A DNA stretch of 64,000 nucleotides from Intestinicryptomonas porci (GTDB lineage Bacteria > Verrucomicrobiota > Verrucomicrobiia > Opitutales > Intestinicryptomonadaceae). A program made the translations under genes and the position numbers. The notes below the pieces were generated by a model. That model was not told where the DNA came from. It did no database searches and saw only the letters and a list, made by a program, of their open reading frames with translations. Position 1 is the stretch's first letter, and each line of letters starts with the position of its first letter. The stretch is taken from assembly GCF_033971905.1 (NCBI RefSeq), contig NZ_JALBUT010000003.1, positions 171,503 through 235,502 of the forward strand. The letters run 5' to 3'. Positions 43,040 to 51,872 of the stretch are shown here, piece after piece.

Positions 43040-45460
43040 TTATTTATTTTCCTCGTCAGGATCGGGCATTTCTGTGAAATCCTCGTCTTTTGGCTCGCTT
43101 TCATCAACGGAAGGCGGGATGTCTTCGGTTGCGTAATAGCTGTGGTAGCTCTTGTTGTAGTAAGACGTGCTGTACATTCCCGCGCTTGAAACATTCACCA
43201 TATTCATTATTGCGCCCAATATCGGAACGTTGCTTTCAAGCAGTCTCTTTATGTAATTTTTGATGAGCTTGCGTTTTATTGCGTTAAACTTGATTACATA
43301 AATCATTCCGTCAACGTATGGGAGAATGGAAACCGCGTCGCTTACGGCACCGATAGGCGGAGTGTCTATGAAAATCTTGTCGTATTGCGAGCGCAGTTCT
43401 TGCAGCATTTGCACGAATTTTTCAGAGTTCAAAACCTGGGTCGGATTTGCGGCTCTGCGTTCGCAGGGCAGAACGTCCATATTCGGGAAGTATTCGTGCA
43501 CGATGCTTTCCTGCAAGGTGTTTTTGTCTTCGATATATGATAAAATTCCCGTTTCCGTATTTAAATCCAAAATCTTTGATATTGCCGGCAAACGCAAGTC
43601 TGCGTCGATTATCAAAGTTTTTTCTCCGTTCATCGCCGAAGTAAACGCGAGGTTTGAAAGCACGAAGCTTTTACCTTCCGAGGGCGTTGTGGATGTGGAG
43701 AGGATTACTTTTGCGGTTTTTCCGATATGGCTTAATTTTATGGAGGAGAGGACAGCCTTGAAGGATTCCGCCGCGCCCCTGTCGGCGTTGGAGGCTGAAA
43801 CTTGCGCCTTTTCGGAGGAATTGAGCCTCTTGATTCTCGGAATTGAACCCAAGAGCGGAAGCCCTATGATAGATTCCACGTCGTATGCGGATTTTGCCTT
43901 GTCATCGAGGAATGCGACGGCGAAAGCCATTACGATGCCGCCCAAAATGCCGCCCAAAACACCGATTATTATGTTCAAAATGTAATTCGGGCTTGACGGT
44001 TCGGAAGAGCTTAGGGCAGTGTCAACGATTTTAGCGGAAGCGGGTATCAAATTGACTTCCGCCAAACGCTTGTTCATTTGAAGCTGCATTTCTTGCAAAA
44101 GCATTTCTGCCGCGTTCTTTTCGCGTTCGATTACCTTGTAGGCGACTGCCTTGTCGGAGAGGTCGTTACGTTCGGCATTCTTTTCGGCGAGAGCCTTTTG
44201 GAGGTTTTCATAGTTCTTTTGAACCATCTCGTAGTTTGCGGCAATTTCTTGAACAGTGGATTTTACCGCGACGTTGAGCTCGTTGTTGGTCTGTTCGAGC
44301 CTGCGCGTAAGCTCAATCATTTTCGGGTGCTTTGCCTTGTAGCGTTTTTCATATTGGGCAAGGTCGATTAAAAGCATCGAACGCTGTTGCAAAAGCTGAG
44401 AGACGTGCGGATTTGAGCGGATTCTCGGCAATTCCCAAAGGTTGCCTTTTTCGCGTTCGCATTCCTGTATCAAACGCCATTCCGTTTGGGCGGCTTCGTA
44501 GTTTTGCTTTGCTATCGTTACGGAAGTAGTGAGGTCCACAAGCTCTTTTGCAAGCATGTCAACGCGCTGGTCGAGCGATTCCGCCTTGTTTTCCTTGCGG
44601 TAGTTTACGAGCTTTGATTCAAGTTCGCGGACTTTTGTATCCTGGAAGTTTACTTTGTCGCGCAAAGCTTCAATCATCATCAGCATGTCTGAAGAGTTTG
44701 TCTGCTGGGAGTAGGTGATGAATTCCTTTGCGTACAAGTTTGCGACTCTTGCCGCGAGGTCTTTGTCGGGGTGGGTGTAGTCGATGTTTACGACAAAGCT
44801 CATTCTGTTTGGCGCAATGTTGCGGTTACGAATCAATATGCCTTCTTCCGTGATTTTTGCGCCGAAAGTAATCATGTCGTGGTAAGGAGCCATCAAGCGT
44901 TGGGCTTCGTCGGGCTTAAGCTGCTTCTTTACGAAAGAAACGACTTCCATTGATTCCAAAAGCTTGATTTGCGTGTTGAAGTCCTGCACGTCCCTGATGT
45001 CGTCGCGGCGGGAGCGGTCGGCTTCAACGGGCTTATCGACGCTTCTTAGGATTCTGATTGTGGCGCGCGAAGTGTAAACGGGCGTGACTCTGAAAGTATA
45101 AAGAATGCTGCCGGACAGGATAATCAAAAAAGTGATTACTATGAACCAGATTTTTTCGCGCAAAATTTGCAGATAGTCGGCGAAAGTTCTGTTTGGAATT
45201 TCATTTCCCTGCGGAGCCGCCCCGTAATTTTTGCCGTAAGGGTTTCCGTAAGTGCCGTAATTTCCGTAATTTCCGTATGAGCCATAGTTTCCGTATCCGT
45301 TATAGTTTCCGTATCCGTAGCCATATCCGTATGATGCCCCGTATCCGTACGACGGGTTGGAGCCTCCGCCGTTTGAAAAAGATGAAACCACCTTTTTCCT
45401 TACGACTTTTTTAGGCGCATTGTTTTGCTGGGTTTGCGCGTCTTTTTTTTCTTCGCTCAT
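43040..45460 (-). CDS. Wzc-like polysaccharide chain-length regulator and BY-kinase
   Basis: An inner-membrane polysaccharide co-polymerase with an autophosphorylating tyrosine kinase domain (806 residues). Wzz domain: transmembrane helices at about 104-123 and 494-517 enclose a long periplasmic coiled region. The cytoplasmic kinase has Walker A (residues 590-598, PSEGKS), Walker A' (LIIDADLRLP, 616-625) and Walker B (KIFIDTPP, 695-702). The tyrosine cluster YSTSYYNKSYHSYY (763-776) is the expected phosphorylation tail. Unusually, residues 38-80 before the first helix hold 15 Tyr alternating with Gly, Asn and Ser. It pairs with the Wza-like gene upstream and is followed by a terminator. Confidence 0.95.
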   Translation of the reverse strand: MSEEKKDAQTQQNNAPKKVVRKKVVSSFSNGGGSNPSYGYGASYGYGYGYGNYNGYGNYGSYGNYGNYGTYGNPYGKNYGAAPQGNEIPNRTFADYLQILREKIWFIVITFLIILSGSILYTFRVTPVYTSRATIRILRSVDKPVEADRSRRDDIRDVQDFNTQIKLLESMEVVSFVKKQLKPDEAQRLMAPYHDMITFGAKITEEGILIRNRNIAPNRMSFVVNIDYTHPDKDLAARVANLYAKEFITYSQQTNSSDMLMMIEALRDKVNFQDTKVRELESKLVNYRKENKAESLDQRVDMLAKELVDLTTSVTIAKQNYEAAQTEWRLIQECEREKGNLWELPRIRSNPHVSQLLQQRSMLLIDLAQYEKRYKAKHPKMIELTRRLEQTNNELNVAVKSTVQEIAANYEMVQKNYENLQKALAEKNAERNDLSDKAVAYKVIEREKNAAEMLLQEMQLQMNKRLAEVNLIPASAKIVDTALSSSEPSSPNYILNIIIGVLGGILGGIVMAFAVAFLDDKAKSAYDVESIIGLPLLGSIPRIKRLNSSEKAQVSASNADRGAAESFKAVLSSIKLSHIGKTAKVILSTSTTPSEGKSFVLSNLAFTSAMNGEKTLIIDADLRLPAISKILDLNTETGILSYIEDKNTLQESIVHEYFPNMDVLPCERRAANPTQVLNSEKFVQMLQELRSQYDKIFIDTPPIGAVSDAVSILPYVDGMIYVIKFNAIKRKLIKNYIKRLLESNVPILGAIMNMVNVSSAGMYSTSYYNKSYHSYYATEDIPPSVDESEPKDEDFTEMPDPDEENK
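45221..45349. repeat. Tandem Tyr-Gly coding repeats in the kinase gene
   Basis: Short degenerate repeats (TTCCGTA, TATCCGTA on the plus strand) encode alternating YG, NYG and SYG units, residues 38-80 of the kinase. Such repeats can expand or contract by slippage. Confidence 0.8.
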
Positions 45461-45502
45461 TTTTTTAAATTGTTGTTGTGTTTTAAGATATGGGAATTCT
45501 TG

Positions 45503-46090
45503 TTATATGATGTCTTCCTTGACTTCGATGATGTCGCCGTTTTTGATGGGGAAGTCCGGAGCTTGGTCTGTAAGAATTTCCCTGACATTGATTGTGAAAA
45601 GTTCTTCCTTGCCGTTTTCAAGCTTGCGCTTTACCAAAACCGCGCGGCGGTTGGCTCTCGGGGAGAAGCCGTTGCAGCCAGCGATTACTCTTGTAATGGT
45701 CATCTTGTCCGCCTCTTCGCGCGGAAATTCATATTCGCAGGGGCGCGCCACAAAGCCCAAAACATAGCAACTCTGCTTTGCATATTCGCGTATGAAGAGC
45801 GAAACTTGCGGTTTTTGCAAATAGTCTTTTTCGTAAAGAGCGGTGATTTTTTGCTGAGCTTCTATCAATGTTAAGCCCGCAATTTGCACTTTGCCGATAA
45901 GGGGCAGTATAATTGTTCCGTCAGATACGATTCTTGCGTCTATGTTTGACAATTCAGGCTCTTGAAAGACGCTCATTTGGATTACGTCCATCGGACGCAA
46001 CTTGTATGAAGGCGAAGTTTGTTGGGCATGCGCTGTTTGGGCAAAAATTGCGCTCGCAAACAATAGGATAATAGTAAAGTATTTTTTCAT
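45503..46090 (-). CDS. Wza-like polysaccharide export outer-membrane protein
   Basis: A 195-residue exported protein with a signal peptide (MKKYFTIILLFASAIFAQTAHA). A Poly_export domain follows (YKLRPMDVIQMSVFQEPEL, ... IVSDGTIILPLIGKVQIAGLTLIEAQ), then one SLBB-type domain (CYVLGFVARPCEYEFP). It is much shorter than E. coli Wza (about 380) and lacks a visible C-terminal outer-membrane helix and a lipobox, as in short export proteins of other phyla. It lies 42 bases before the Wzc-like gene. Wzx, Wzy and glycosyltransferases must be elsewhere. Confidence 0.88.
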   Translation of the reverse strand: MKKYFTIILLFASAIFAQTAHAQQTSPSYKLRPMDVIQMSVFQEPELSNIDARIVSDGTIILPLIGKVQIAGLTLIEAQQKITALYEKDYLQKPQVSLFIREYAKQSCYVLGFVARPCEYEFPREEADKMTITRVIAGCNGFSPRANRRAVLVKRKLENGKEELFTINVREILTDQAPDFPIKNGDIIEVKEDII

Positions 46091-46186
46091 AAATCATTTC
46101 CCATAAAATAGGAAATGTATGGTGTTTTCAAGTAAAATTTCTTTTCTCCGCAAATTGCGGGATTAAATTTTTCGATGCTTAAAAAA

Positions 46187-46219
46187 CAAAAAAGCGGCAA
46201 TTTGTATTTTGCCGCTTCT
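46187..46219 (-). terminator. Intrinsic terminator of rpmI-rplT
   Basis: On the minus strand AAGCGGCAA pairs with TTGCCGCTT around a seven-base loop, followed by T and A runs. Confidence 0.88.
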
Positions 46220-46240
46220 TCAAGATTAAAAAATTGCGTT

Positions 46241-46591
46241 TTACTTCAAATTCAACTGCTTTACCAAAGCCTCAAAACCCGCTTCGTTGGAGATTGCCAA
46301 TTCGGAAATCTGCTTTCTGTCAAGCTCGATGTTGGCTTTCTTCAATGCCGCCATAAATACGCTGTATTTCAAGCCGCGGACACGGCATGCCGCATTTATT
46401 CTGGCAATCCAGAGCTTGCGGAATTCGCGCCTACGGACTCTGCGGTCGCGATAGGCGTAAACGCCTGCGTGCATCTGCGCGTCTTTTGCGAATTTGTAGA
46501 GGCGGCTCTTGTTGCCGAAATAGCCTCTGGTTGTTTTCAAAACACGCACTCTTCTTGCGCGCGTTTGAACTGCATTTGTTACTCTTGGCAT
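46241..46591 (-). CDS. rplT: 50S ribosomal protein L20
   Basis: A 116-residue basic protein needed early in 50S assembly. The N-terminal MPRVTNAVQTRARRVRVLK segment and the central GYFGNKSRLYKFAKD, RRREFRKLWIARINAACR and LKKANIELDRKQISELA are typical. It follows rpmI by 81 bases and has its own terminator. In many bacteria L20 autoregulates the infC-rpmI-rplT operon; here infC is not adjacent. Confidence 0.98.
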   Translation of the reverse strand: MPRVTNAVQTRARRVRVLKTTRGYFGNKSRLYKFAKDAQMHAGVYAYRDRRVRRREFRKLWIARINAACRVRGLKYSVFMAALKKANIELDRKQISELAISNEAGFEALVKQLNLK

Positions 46592-46672
46592 GTTTTATTC
46601 TTTCTTTTTTTTATGGTCTGGGGGTCGCCTTTGCACCCTTTCGACGCTATTTTTTACTGTGCCTCAATAGAA

Positions 46673-46864
46673 TTATGCAAAGGGCATTGCGGCTTTCATG
46701 TTTGCCGCTACGCCTTCCGCAACTTTCTTGTCATGACCTGCAACTCGCTTTTGCTTTACAGATTTGCTGCGGAGCAAGTGGCGTTTGCCGGGGCTGCGGC
46801 GGAGAAGTTTACCGCCTGCCGTCAACTTGAAGCGTTTTGATATTGATTTTTTTGTCTTTTGCAT
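46673..46864 (-). CDS. rpmI: 50S ribosomal protein L35
   Basis: A 63-residue basic protein. MQKTKKSISKRFKLTAGGKL and RRSPGKRHLL are characteristic of L35. It pairs with rplT, as nearly always. The gene upstream (rhodanese lipoprotein) ends 106 bases away, so infC, the usual first gene, is absent from this locus. Confidence 0.96.
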   Translation of the reverse strand: MQKTKKSISKRFKLTAGGKLLRRSPGKRHLLRSKSVKQKRVAGHDKKVAEGVAANMKAAMPFA

Positions 46865-46970
46865 TTTTCCCTTTAATTAGAAAACTCGTAAATAAAAAGT
46901 TTTAAGTGTCGGCTGTAAAGCTTTTTTTGCAATTTTTTTTGCATTGCGGCTTTTGGCGTGGATTTTTTTG

Positions 46971-47378
46971 TCAGAAGATTGATTCTCTCGACCATTGTTT
47001 CGGGGCGGTGGATTTTTCGCTTTCTCTTCCTGCAATCCTTTCGAGGCGTTTGATTGAGCCGAGGTTGGTTACGTTCTTGTAGCCGAGCCTTTGAAGTTTT
47101 GCCCTCGCTTTTTCGGCGCGGACGCCCTTTTTGCAGTAAACGCCTATTTTTGCGTCTTTTGGAATATCGTATTCGGCAATTTCTTCTTCGATAATGTCAA
47201 CGGGCATTGATATTGCGCCGCTTACATGGATTTCGGAAAATTCTTCGGGCGTGCGGACATCTATTATGACTTCGCAATCGTGGCGTTCAATGATTTTTTC
47301 GCTCGGGATTGTGGTGGCGCACCCCGCGAAAATAATTGCGGAAAGGGCGGACAAAAATATGGTGCATATGTTTTTCAT
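46971..47378 (-). CDS. Rhodanese-domain lipoprotein
   Basis: A 135-residue lipoprotein with signal and lipobox (MKNICTIFLSALSAIIFAGC). A single rhodanese domain follows: CEVIIDVRTPEEFSEIHVSGAISMP, and an active-site loop YCKKGVRAEKA with the catalytic Cys. It probably moves sulfur or redox equivalents in the periplasm; the partner is unknown. The start at 47378 is fixed by the signal peptide. It lies seven bases after priA and may be co-transcribed with it. Confidence 0.88.
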   Translation of the reverse strand: MKNICTIFLSALSAIIFAGCATTIPSEKIIERHDCEVIIDVRTPEEFSEIHVSGAISMPVDIIEEEIAEYDIPKDAKIGVYCKKGVRAEKARAKLQRLGYKNVTNLGSIKRLERIAGRESEKSTAPKQWSRESIF

Positions 47379-47385
47379 GATGGCA

Positions 47386-49614
47386 TTATGACAAATCATA
47401 AGGGTCGATGTCGAGAAGTTCTTGTATTTCTTCGTCAAATTTAAAGTTTTTGCGCAGGGCGTTCAGTCTTTTCGATACTGCTGTTATTGACGAACAGAAG
47501 TACCAGATTTGCCATCTGTAAAAATCTTCGACCTTTTCTATCGGGGCGGGAACAGGGCCGCGTATTTGGCAGATTTCTCCGATTTCCCTTTCTGCCGCTT
47601 GCGCCCACTGCTCCGTGTAGTATTCGAGCTTTTGCAGGGAGCGGCTTTTAAATATATGGCGGATTAGCTTTGTTGCGGGCGGGTAGTGGTATTCTATCCG
47701 CGCAGAAAGCTCCTCTTCCAAAAACGACTCCATGTCGCTTGTCTTGGCGTATTGGATTGGCGGGGCTTCGGGCGTTCTGGTTTGTATTATGACTTCTCCG
47801 CGCGCGTTGCCTCTTCCCGCCCTTCCCGCAACCTGCACTATCAGCTGGTAGGTGTGTTCCGACGCCCTGAAATCGGGGATATGCAAGCTTATGTCGGCAT
47901 TCACGACGCCAACCAAGGTCACCCGCGGGAAATCGAGACCCTTGGCTATCATTTGCGTTCCGATTAAAATATCCATATTGCCGCGCCTGAAATCCGCAAG
48001 CACTCTGCGGTAGTCGTCTTTTTTCCTCATTGTGTCGGCGTCCATTCTTCCTATTCTTGCCTGCGGAATTATCGCCTTTAAGGTTTCTTCGATTTTCTGC
48101 GTTCCGAAAGAATGCCACTTCGCGTTTTTCGAGCCGCATTGCGAGCAAGAAACGGGGGCGGGCTTTTGGTAGCCGCACATGTGGCACTTCACGATGTTTT
48201 CGCTTCTGTGCCACGTCATTGAAATTGAGCAGTGGGGGCATTCTTCGACATGCCCGCAGTCGGGGCATTCGTAAACTTTGGAATATCCGCGCCTGTTTAG
48301 AAAAAGCATTGACTGCTCGCCGTTTTCAAACCTTTCGTAAAGCTTGTTTATAAGCATGTTTGAAAGCAGGGTGTTCGGCTTTTCGTATTTCATGTCCACA
48401 ATCTTGATTTTCGGCATTTGCGCGCCGTCAATTCTCGACATTATTTTGCTTTGCGAGTACTTTTTTTGGCGGACATTGTAAAGAGTTTCAAGAGACGGGG
48501 TTGCAGAGCCTAACACGCAGACCGAGTTGGACAGATGCGCGCGCATTACCGCGGCGTCCCTTCCGTTGTAGCGCGGATTTTTATCCTGCTTGTACGCGCC
48601 GTCATGCTCTTCGTCAACTATGATTAAGTCGGGGTTTTCGATTGGGGCGAAAACGCAGGAACGCGCCCCGACGACGACCCTCGCCCTGCCTTCGGCAAGT
48701 GCGCGCCAGGCGTCGAGCCTCTGCCCGTCCGAAAGACCGCTGTGCCAGACCACAAGCTCCGTACCAAGCCCTCCGAGGCGCGAGCGCAAGCGTCCGACTG
48801 TTTGCGGGGTAAGCGAAATTTCAGGCACCAAAAATATGCAAGAGCCCCCTTTTTCGAGGACTTTTTGCATTGCCTGCATATATACTTCCGTCTTTCCCGA
48901 GCCGGTAACTCCGTAAAGTAAGTGGGCTGCAAATTTTTTTGATTCGATTTTTGAAACAATGTCGTTTAGCGCGGCGGACTGCTCTTCGTTTAGCTTGTGC
49001 GGAGTTGACGGCACCCTTTCGGCGTCTGAAATGTCGTCTAAATAGGCGGCTCTTTCCATTGTTTTTTCGGCTTCGGAAAAAATGCCCTTTGAAATCAGCG
49101 ACTGTATGGCGGAATCGCTTGAATGCGCCATTTTTAAGATTGCGGCTCTTAGCATCGGAGCCTTGTTTTCAAGCAGGATTTCGTAAAGCTTTGCCTGGGC
49201 GGGCGCGCGTTTTGAAAGCTTTTCAAGCTCGGTGTTATCGAGAATTTTTTTAATCGACACTTCTTTTGCGAGCATAGGGTTTTTGCCGCTTCTAACCACC
49301 GCGGGAATCATTGATTCAAGCACGCTTTGCATTGAGGCGCAATAGTAGCTTTTCATCCATTCGGCAAGTTTTATCAAGTCGGGGGTAAGAACTCTTTGCG
49401 GTTGGACAAGCCCTTGGATATCCTTTAACTTAAACCCCGCATTTTCCGAATTAAGCAGTTCTGTAACCACGCCTTCTGACAGCCTGTTGCGCAGGGGAAC
49501 CCGCACCATTGAGCCTTTTTGAACCTTGCCAAAAAGACAGGGCGGGATTTTGTAGGTCAAGGGCGCGTCCATTCCGCTAAAAAGCGCGACTGTTGCCGAA
49601 TCGAAATTTTCCAT
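47386..49614 (-). CDS. priA: Primosomal protein N' (replication restart helicase PriA)
   Basis: A 3'-5' superfamily-2 helicase that restarts stalled replication forks. Walker A GVTGSGKTEVYMQA, the DEEHDGAYKQDKNPRYNGRD segment and the zinc-binding cysteines (CPDCGHVEECPHCS, CHMCGYQK, CSQCGS) are present. The C-terminal helicase motifs GTQMIAKGLDFP and QVAGRAGRGNARGEV are intact. The length of 742 residues is normal. The N-terminal DNA-binding domain starts VALFSGMDAPLTYKIPP. There is no Shine-Dalgarno sequence. Confidence 0.97.
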   Translation of the reverse strand: MENFDSATVALFSGMDAPLTYKIPPCLFGKVQKGSMVRVPLRNRLSEGVVTELLNSENAGFKLKDIQGLVQPQRVLTPDLIKLAEWMKSYYCASMQSVLESMIPAVVRSGKNPMLAKEVSIKKILDNTELEKLSKRAPAQAKLYEILLENKAPMLRAAILKMAHSSDSAIQSLISKGIFSEAEKTMERAAYLDDISDAERVPSTPHKLNEEQSAALNDIVSKIESKKFAAHLLYGVTGSGKTEVYMQAMQKVLEKGGSCIFLVPEISLTPQTVGRLRSRLGGLGTELVVWHSGLSDGQRLDAWRALAEGRARVVVGARSCVFAPIENPDLIIVDEEHDGAYKQDKNPRYNGRDAAVMRAHLSNSVCVLGSATPSLETLYNVRQKKYSQSKIMSRIDGAQMPKIKIVDMKYEKPNTLLSNMLINKLYERFENGEQSMLFLNRRGYSKVYECPDCGHVEECPHCSISMTWHRSENIVKCHMCGYQKPAPVSCSQCGSKNAKWHSFGTQKIEETLKAIIPQARIGRMDADTMRKKDDYRRVLADFRRGNMDILIGTQMIAKGLDFPRVTLVGVVNADISLHIPDFRASEHTYQLIVQVAGRAGRGNARGEVIIQTRTPEAPPIQYAKTSDMESFLEEELSARIEYHYPPATKLIRHIFKSRSLQKLEYYTEQWAQAAEREIGEICQIRGPVPAPIEKVEDFYRWQIWYFCSSITAVSKRLNALRKNFKFDEEIQELLDIDPYDLS

Positions 49615-49672
49615 TTTAAAATTAGAATATTGACCAATAAGCCGCGGCGTGTCAATTTTGTAGCATTATAAA

Positions 49673-50638
49673 ATGAAACCTATAATCTTTCAGCCGTATC
49701 AAAACGAAGCCAAAAAGCCTTTCAGTGCTTTGCAGGAAGAAGTGTTGCGTTTGAAGAAAGAGCGCAATGCGGTAATATTGGCGCATAATTATGTCGCAAA
49801 CGAAATACAGGAAGTCGCGGACTTCATAGGGGATTCCTTGGGGCTTTCATATTGCGCAAGAGACGCAAAAGCCGATGTGATTGTGTTTTGCGGCGTGGAT
49901 TTCATGGCGGAAACCGCCAAAATATTAAATCCTTCAAAGACAGTGCTTATGCCCGACGCGGCTTCGGGATGCTCGCTTGAAGAATCCTGCCCCGCAGTAG
50001 AGCTTGCCGCTTTCAAGGCGCAGTATCCGAACGCGAAAGTTGTCTCCTACATAAATTGCAGCGGGGCGGTAAAGGCCCTGAGCGACGTCATTTGCACGAG
50101 CGGCAACGCTGTCAAGATTGTGGAGCATTTTCCGAAGGACGAGCAGATTATTTTCGCTCCCGACAGGTATTTGGGTTCCTGGGTTGAAGAAATGACAGGT
50201 AGAAAAATGATTTTGTGGGACGGATGCTGCTGCGCCCACGCCTCTTACAAGGCGGAAGACTTGAAGGCACTGCGCGAGGAATTCAAAGCCCCCATTGTTT
50301 GCCATCCCGAATGCAAAAAGGAAGTCCGCGATGTTTGCGACTATGTTTGCAGCACGGAAAAAATGATTGCCTGGGCGCGCGAAAACCCCTCAGACACCAT
50401 AATAGTTGCTACGGTCGAGCAAATGATTTACCGTTTGAGGCGCGAAGTCCCGAACAAGACTTTTATAGCGGCGCCCGCCCCGAACTCAAAGAGTTTGCGT
50501 TGCAGGCACATGGATAAAAACACGCTCGAAAAACTGCGCGACTGCCTGCGGGACATGTCCCCGCAAGTCTCGGTTGACGAAGTGGTTGCCGAAAAGGCAA
50601 AAGCCGCCATTGAAAAAATGCTCTCATGGAGCAAATAA
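49673..50638 (+). CDS. nadA: Quinolinate synthase
   Basis: Makes quinolinate from iminoaspartate and dihydroxyacetone phosphate for NAD synthesis, using a [4Fe-4S] cluster. The substrate segment NAVILAHNYVANEIQEVADFIGDSL is typical. Cluster-ligand cysteines are available in the conserved places (YINCSGAVKALSD, DGCCCAHASY, MDKNTLEKLRD region). The length of 321 residues is normal for the compact form. It is divergent from priA by 58 bases. nadB and nadC are not adjacent. The leader has no ribosome site. Confidence 0.96.
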   Translation: MKPIIFQPYQNEAKKPFSALQEEVLRLKKERNAVILAHNYVANEIQEVADFIGDSLGLSYCARDAKADVIVFCGVDFMAETAKILNPSKTVLMPDAASGCSLEESCPAVELAAFKAQYPNAKVVSYINCSGAVKALSDVICTSGNAVKIVEHFPKDEQIIFAPDRYLGSWVEEMTGRKMILWDGCCCAHASYKAEDLKALREEFKAPIVCHPECKKEVRDVCDYVCSTEKMIAWARENPSDTIIVATVEQMIYRLRREVPNKTFIAAPAPNSKSLRCRHMDKNTLEKLRDCLRDMSPQVSVDEVVAEKAKAAIEKMLSWSK

Positions 50639-50738
50639 AAAAATTGAAAAATTTAATTGCAGTTTTTGCGGATTTGGCAAACGCTTGTCTGCGTAAAACA
50701 TTACCGCGATATTTTTAATCACGAAACGAAATTAAATT

Positions 50739-51803
50739 ATGGCTAAAAAAACATCACAGCTTCCCGAAGGAGGCAACGACAAGGCTCTCGAGTTTGCATT
50801 GAGCGCCGTTAACAAGCAGTTTGGCGAAGGGTCTTTAATCAGGCTTGGCGACGCCACGAAAATGAACGTTGAAGTAATCAGCACAGGCTCCATTGCCATC
50901 GACTTGGCTTTGGGCGTGGGCGGGTTGGCTCGCGGAAGAATTTGCGAAATTTACGGGCCCGAATCTTCGGGGAAAACAACGCTTTGCCTCTCGCTCATTG
51001 CGGAAGCGCAGAAAAAGGGCGGCAACGCAGTGTTTATCGACGTTGAGCATGCTCTCGATCCGCGCTATGCGAAAGTTGTCGGCGTTGACTTGGACAATCT
51101 CATGGTTTCCCAGCCCGAATGCGGCGAAGACGCCCTGAATATCGCCGAAACTTTGATAAGAAGCGGCGCGATAGACGTCATCGTTATAGACTCGGTTGCG
51201 GCTCTTGTTTCCAAAACGGAGCTTGACGGGCAGTTCGGCGACAGCACGGTCGGCTTGCAGGCGAGAATGATGAGCCAGGCAATGCGCCGCCTGACCGCGG
51301 CAATCAACAAGACTTCGTGCGTATGTATCTTTACGAACCAAATCCGCGAAAAAATCGGCGTTATGTTCGGCTCTCCCGAAACAACTCCGGGCGGCAGGGC
51401 GTTGAAATTCTTTGCGACAACCCGAATTGACATTCGCAGAATTGGGCAAATCAAGGATACTTCGGGCAAGGTAATCGGCAACCGCACGAAGATTAAGGTT
51501 GTGAAAAACAAGGTCGCTCCGCCGTTTACTGAATGCGAATTCGACATCATGTATAACGAAGGCATTTCCAAGACAGGCAGTTTAATCGACTTGGGCATCG
51601 AAAACAAGATTTTGGAAAAGAAAGGCGCGTGGATTTCCTATAACGGGGAACTAATCGGGCAGGGCAGGGAAGCCGCAAAGGCATATCTCATGCAAAATCC
51701 CGAAGTTGCCGAAAAAATCGGAAACGAAATTATGGCGACTGTGAAAGTCGTCGGTGGTTCAACTCTCGGCGAGGATGCCCCCGACTCTTCAAGCGCGGAA
51801 TAG
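50739..51803 (+). CDS. recA: Recombinase A
   Basis: Strand-exchange ATPase and SOS co-protease. Walker A GPESSGKTT, the HALDPRYAKVVGVDLDNLMVSQP segment, Walker B VIVIDSVAAL and loop-2 IREKIGVMFGSPETTPGGRALKFFA are intact. The length of 354 residues is normal, and the C-terminus is acidic, as in other RecA proteins. No LexA box is obvious in the 100 bases upstream. No Shine-Dalgarno sequence precedes the ATG (leader AAATTAAATT). Confidence 0.98.
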   Translation: MAKKTSQLPEGGNDKALEFALSAVNKQFGEGSLIRLGDATKMNVEVISTGSIAIDLALGVGGLARGRICEIYGPESSGKTTLCLSLIAEAQKKGGNAVFIDVEHALDPRYAKVVGVDLDNLMVSQPECGEDALNIAETLIRSGAIDVIVIDSVAALVSKTELDGQFGDSTVGLQARMMSQAMRRLTAAINKTSCVCIFTNQIREKIGVMFGSPETTPGGRALKFFATTRIDIRRIGQIKDTSGKVIGNRTKIKVVKNKVAPPFTECEFDIMYNEGISKTGSLIDLGIENKILEKKGAWISYNGELIGQGREAAKAYLMQNPEVAEKIGNEIMATVKVVGGSTLGEDAPDSSSAE

Positions 51804-51820
51804 CTTTTCAATTTGGCGTT

Positions 51821-51856
51821 AAAAAAATCGCAATGGGTTTCATTGCGATTTTTTTT
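51821..51856. terminator. Bidirectional intrinsic terminator after recA
   Basis: A TCGCAATG / CATTGCGA stem flanked by six A on the left and eight T on the right. It serves recA and the convergent esterase gene. Confidence 0.92.
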
Positions 51857-51872
51857 GCGCTTGGTTTTTCGG

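Noticed and set aside
42994..43194. 67-codon N-terminal extension of the periplasmic-binding lipoprotein
   Set aside because: It crosses a strong terminator and overlaps the kinase gene; a signal peptide and lipobox begin at 42993.
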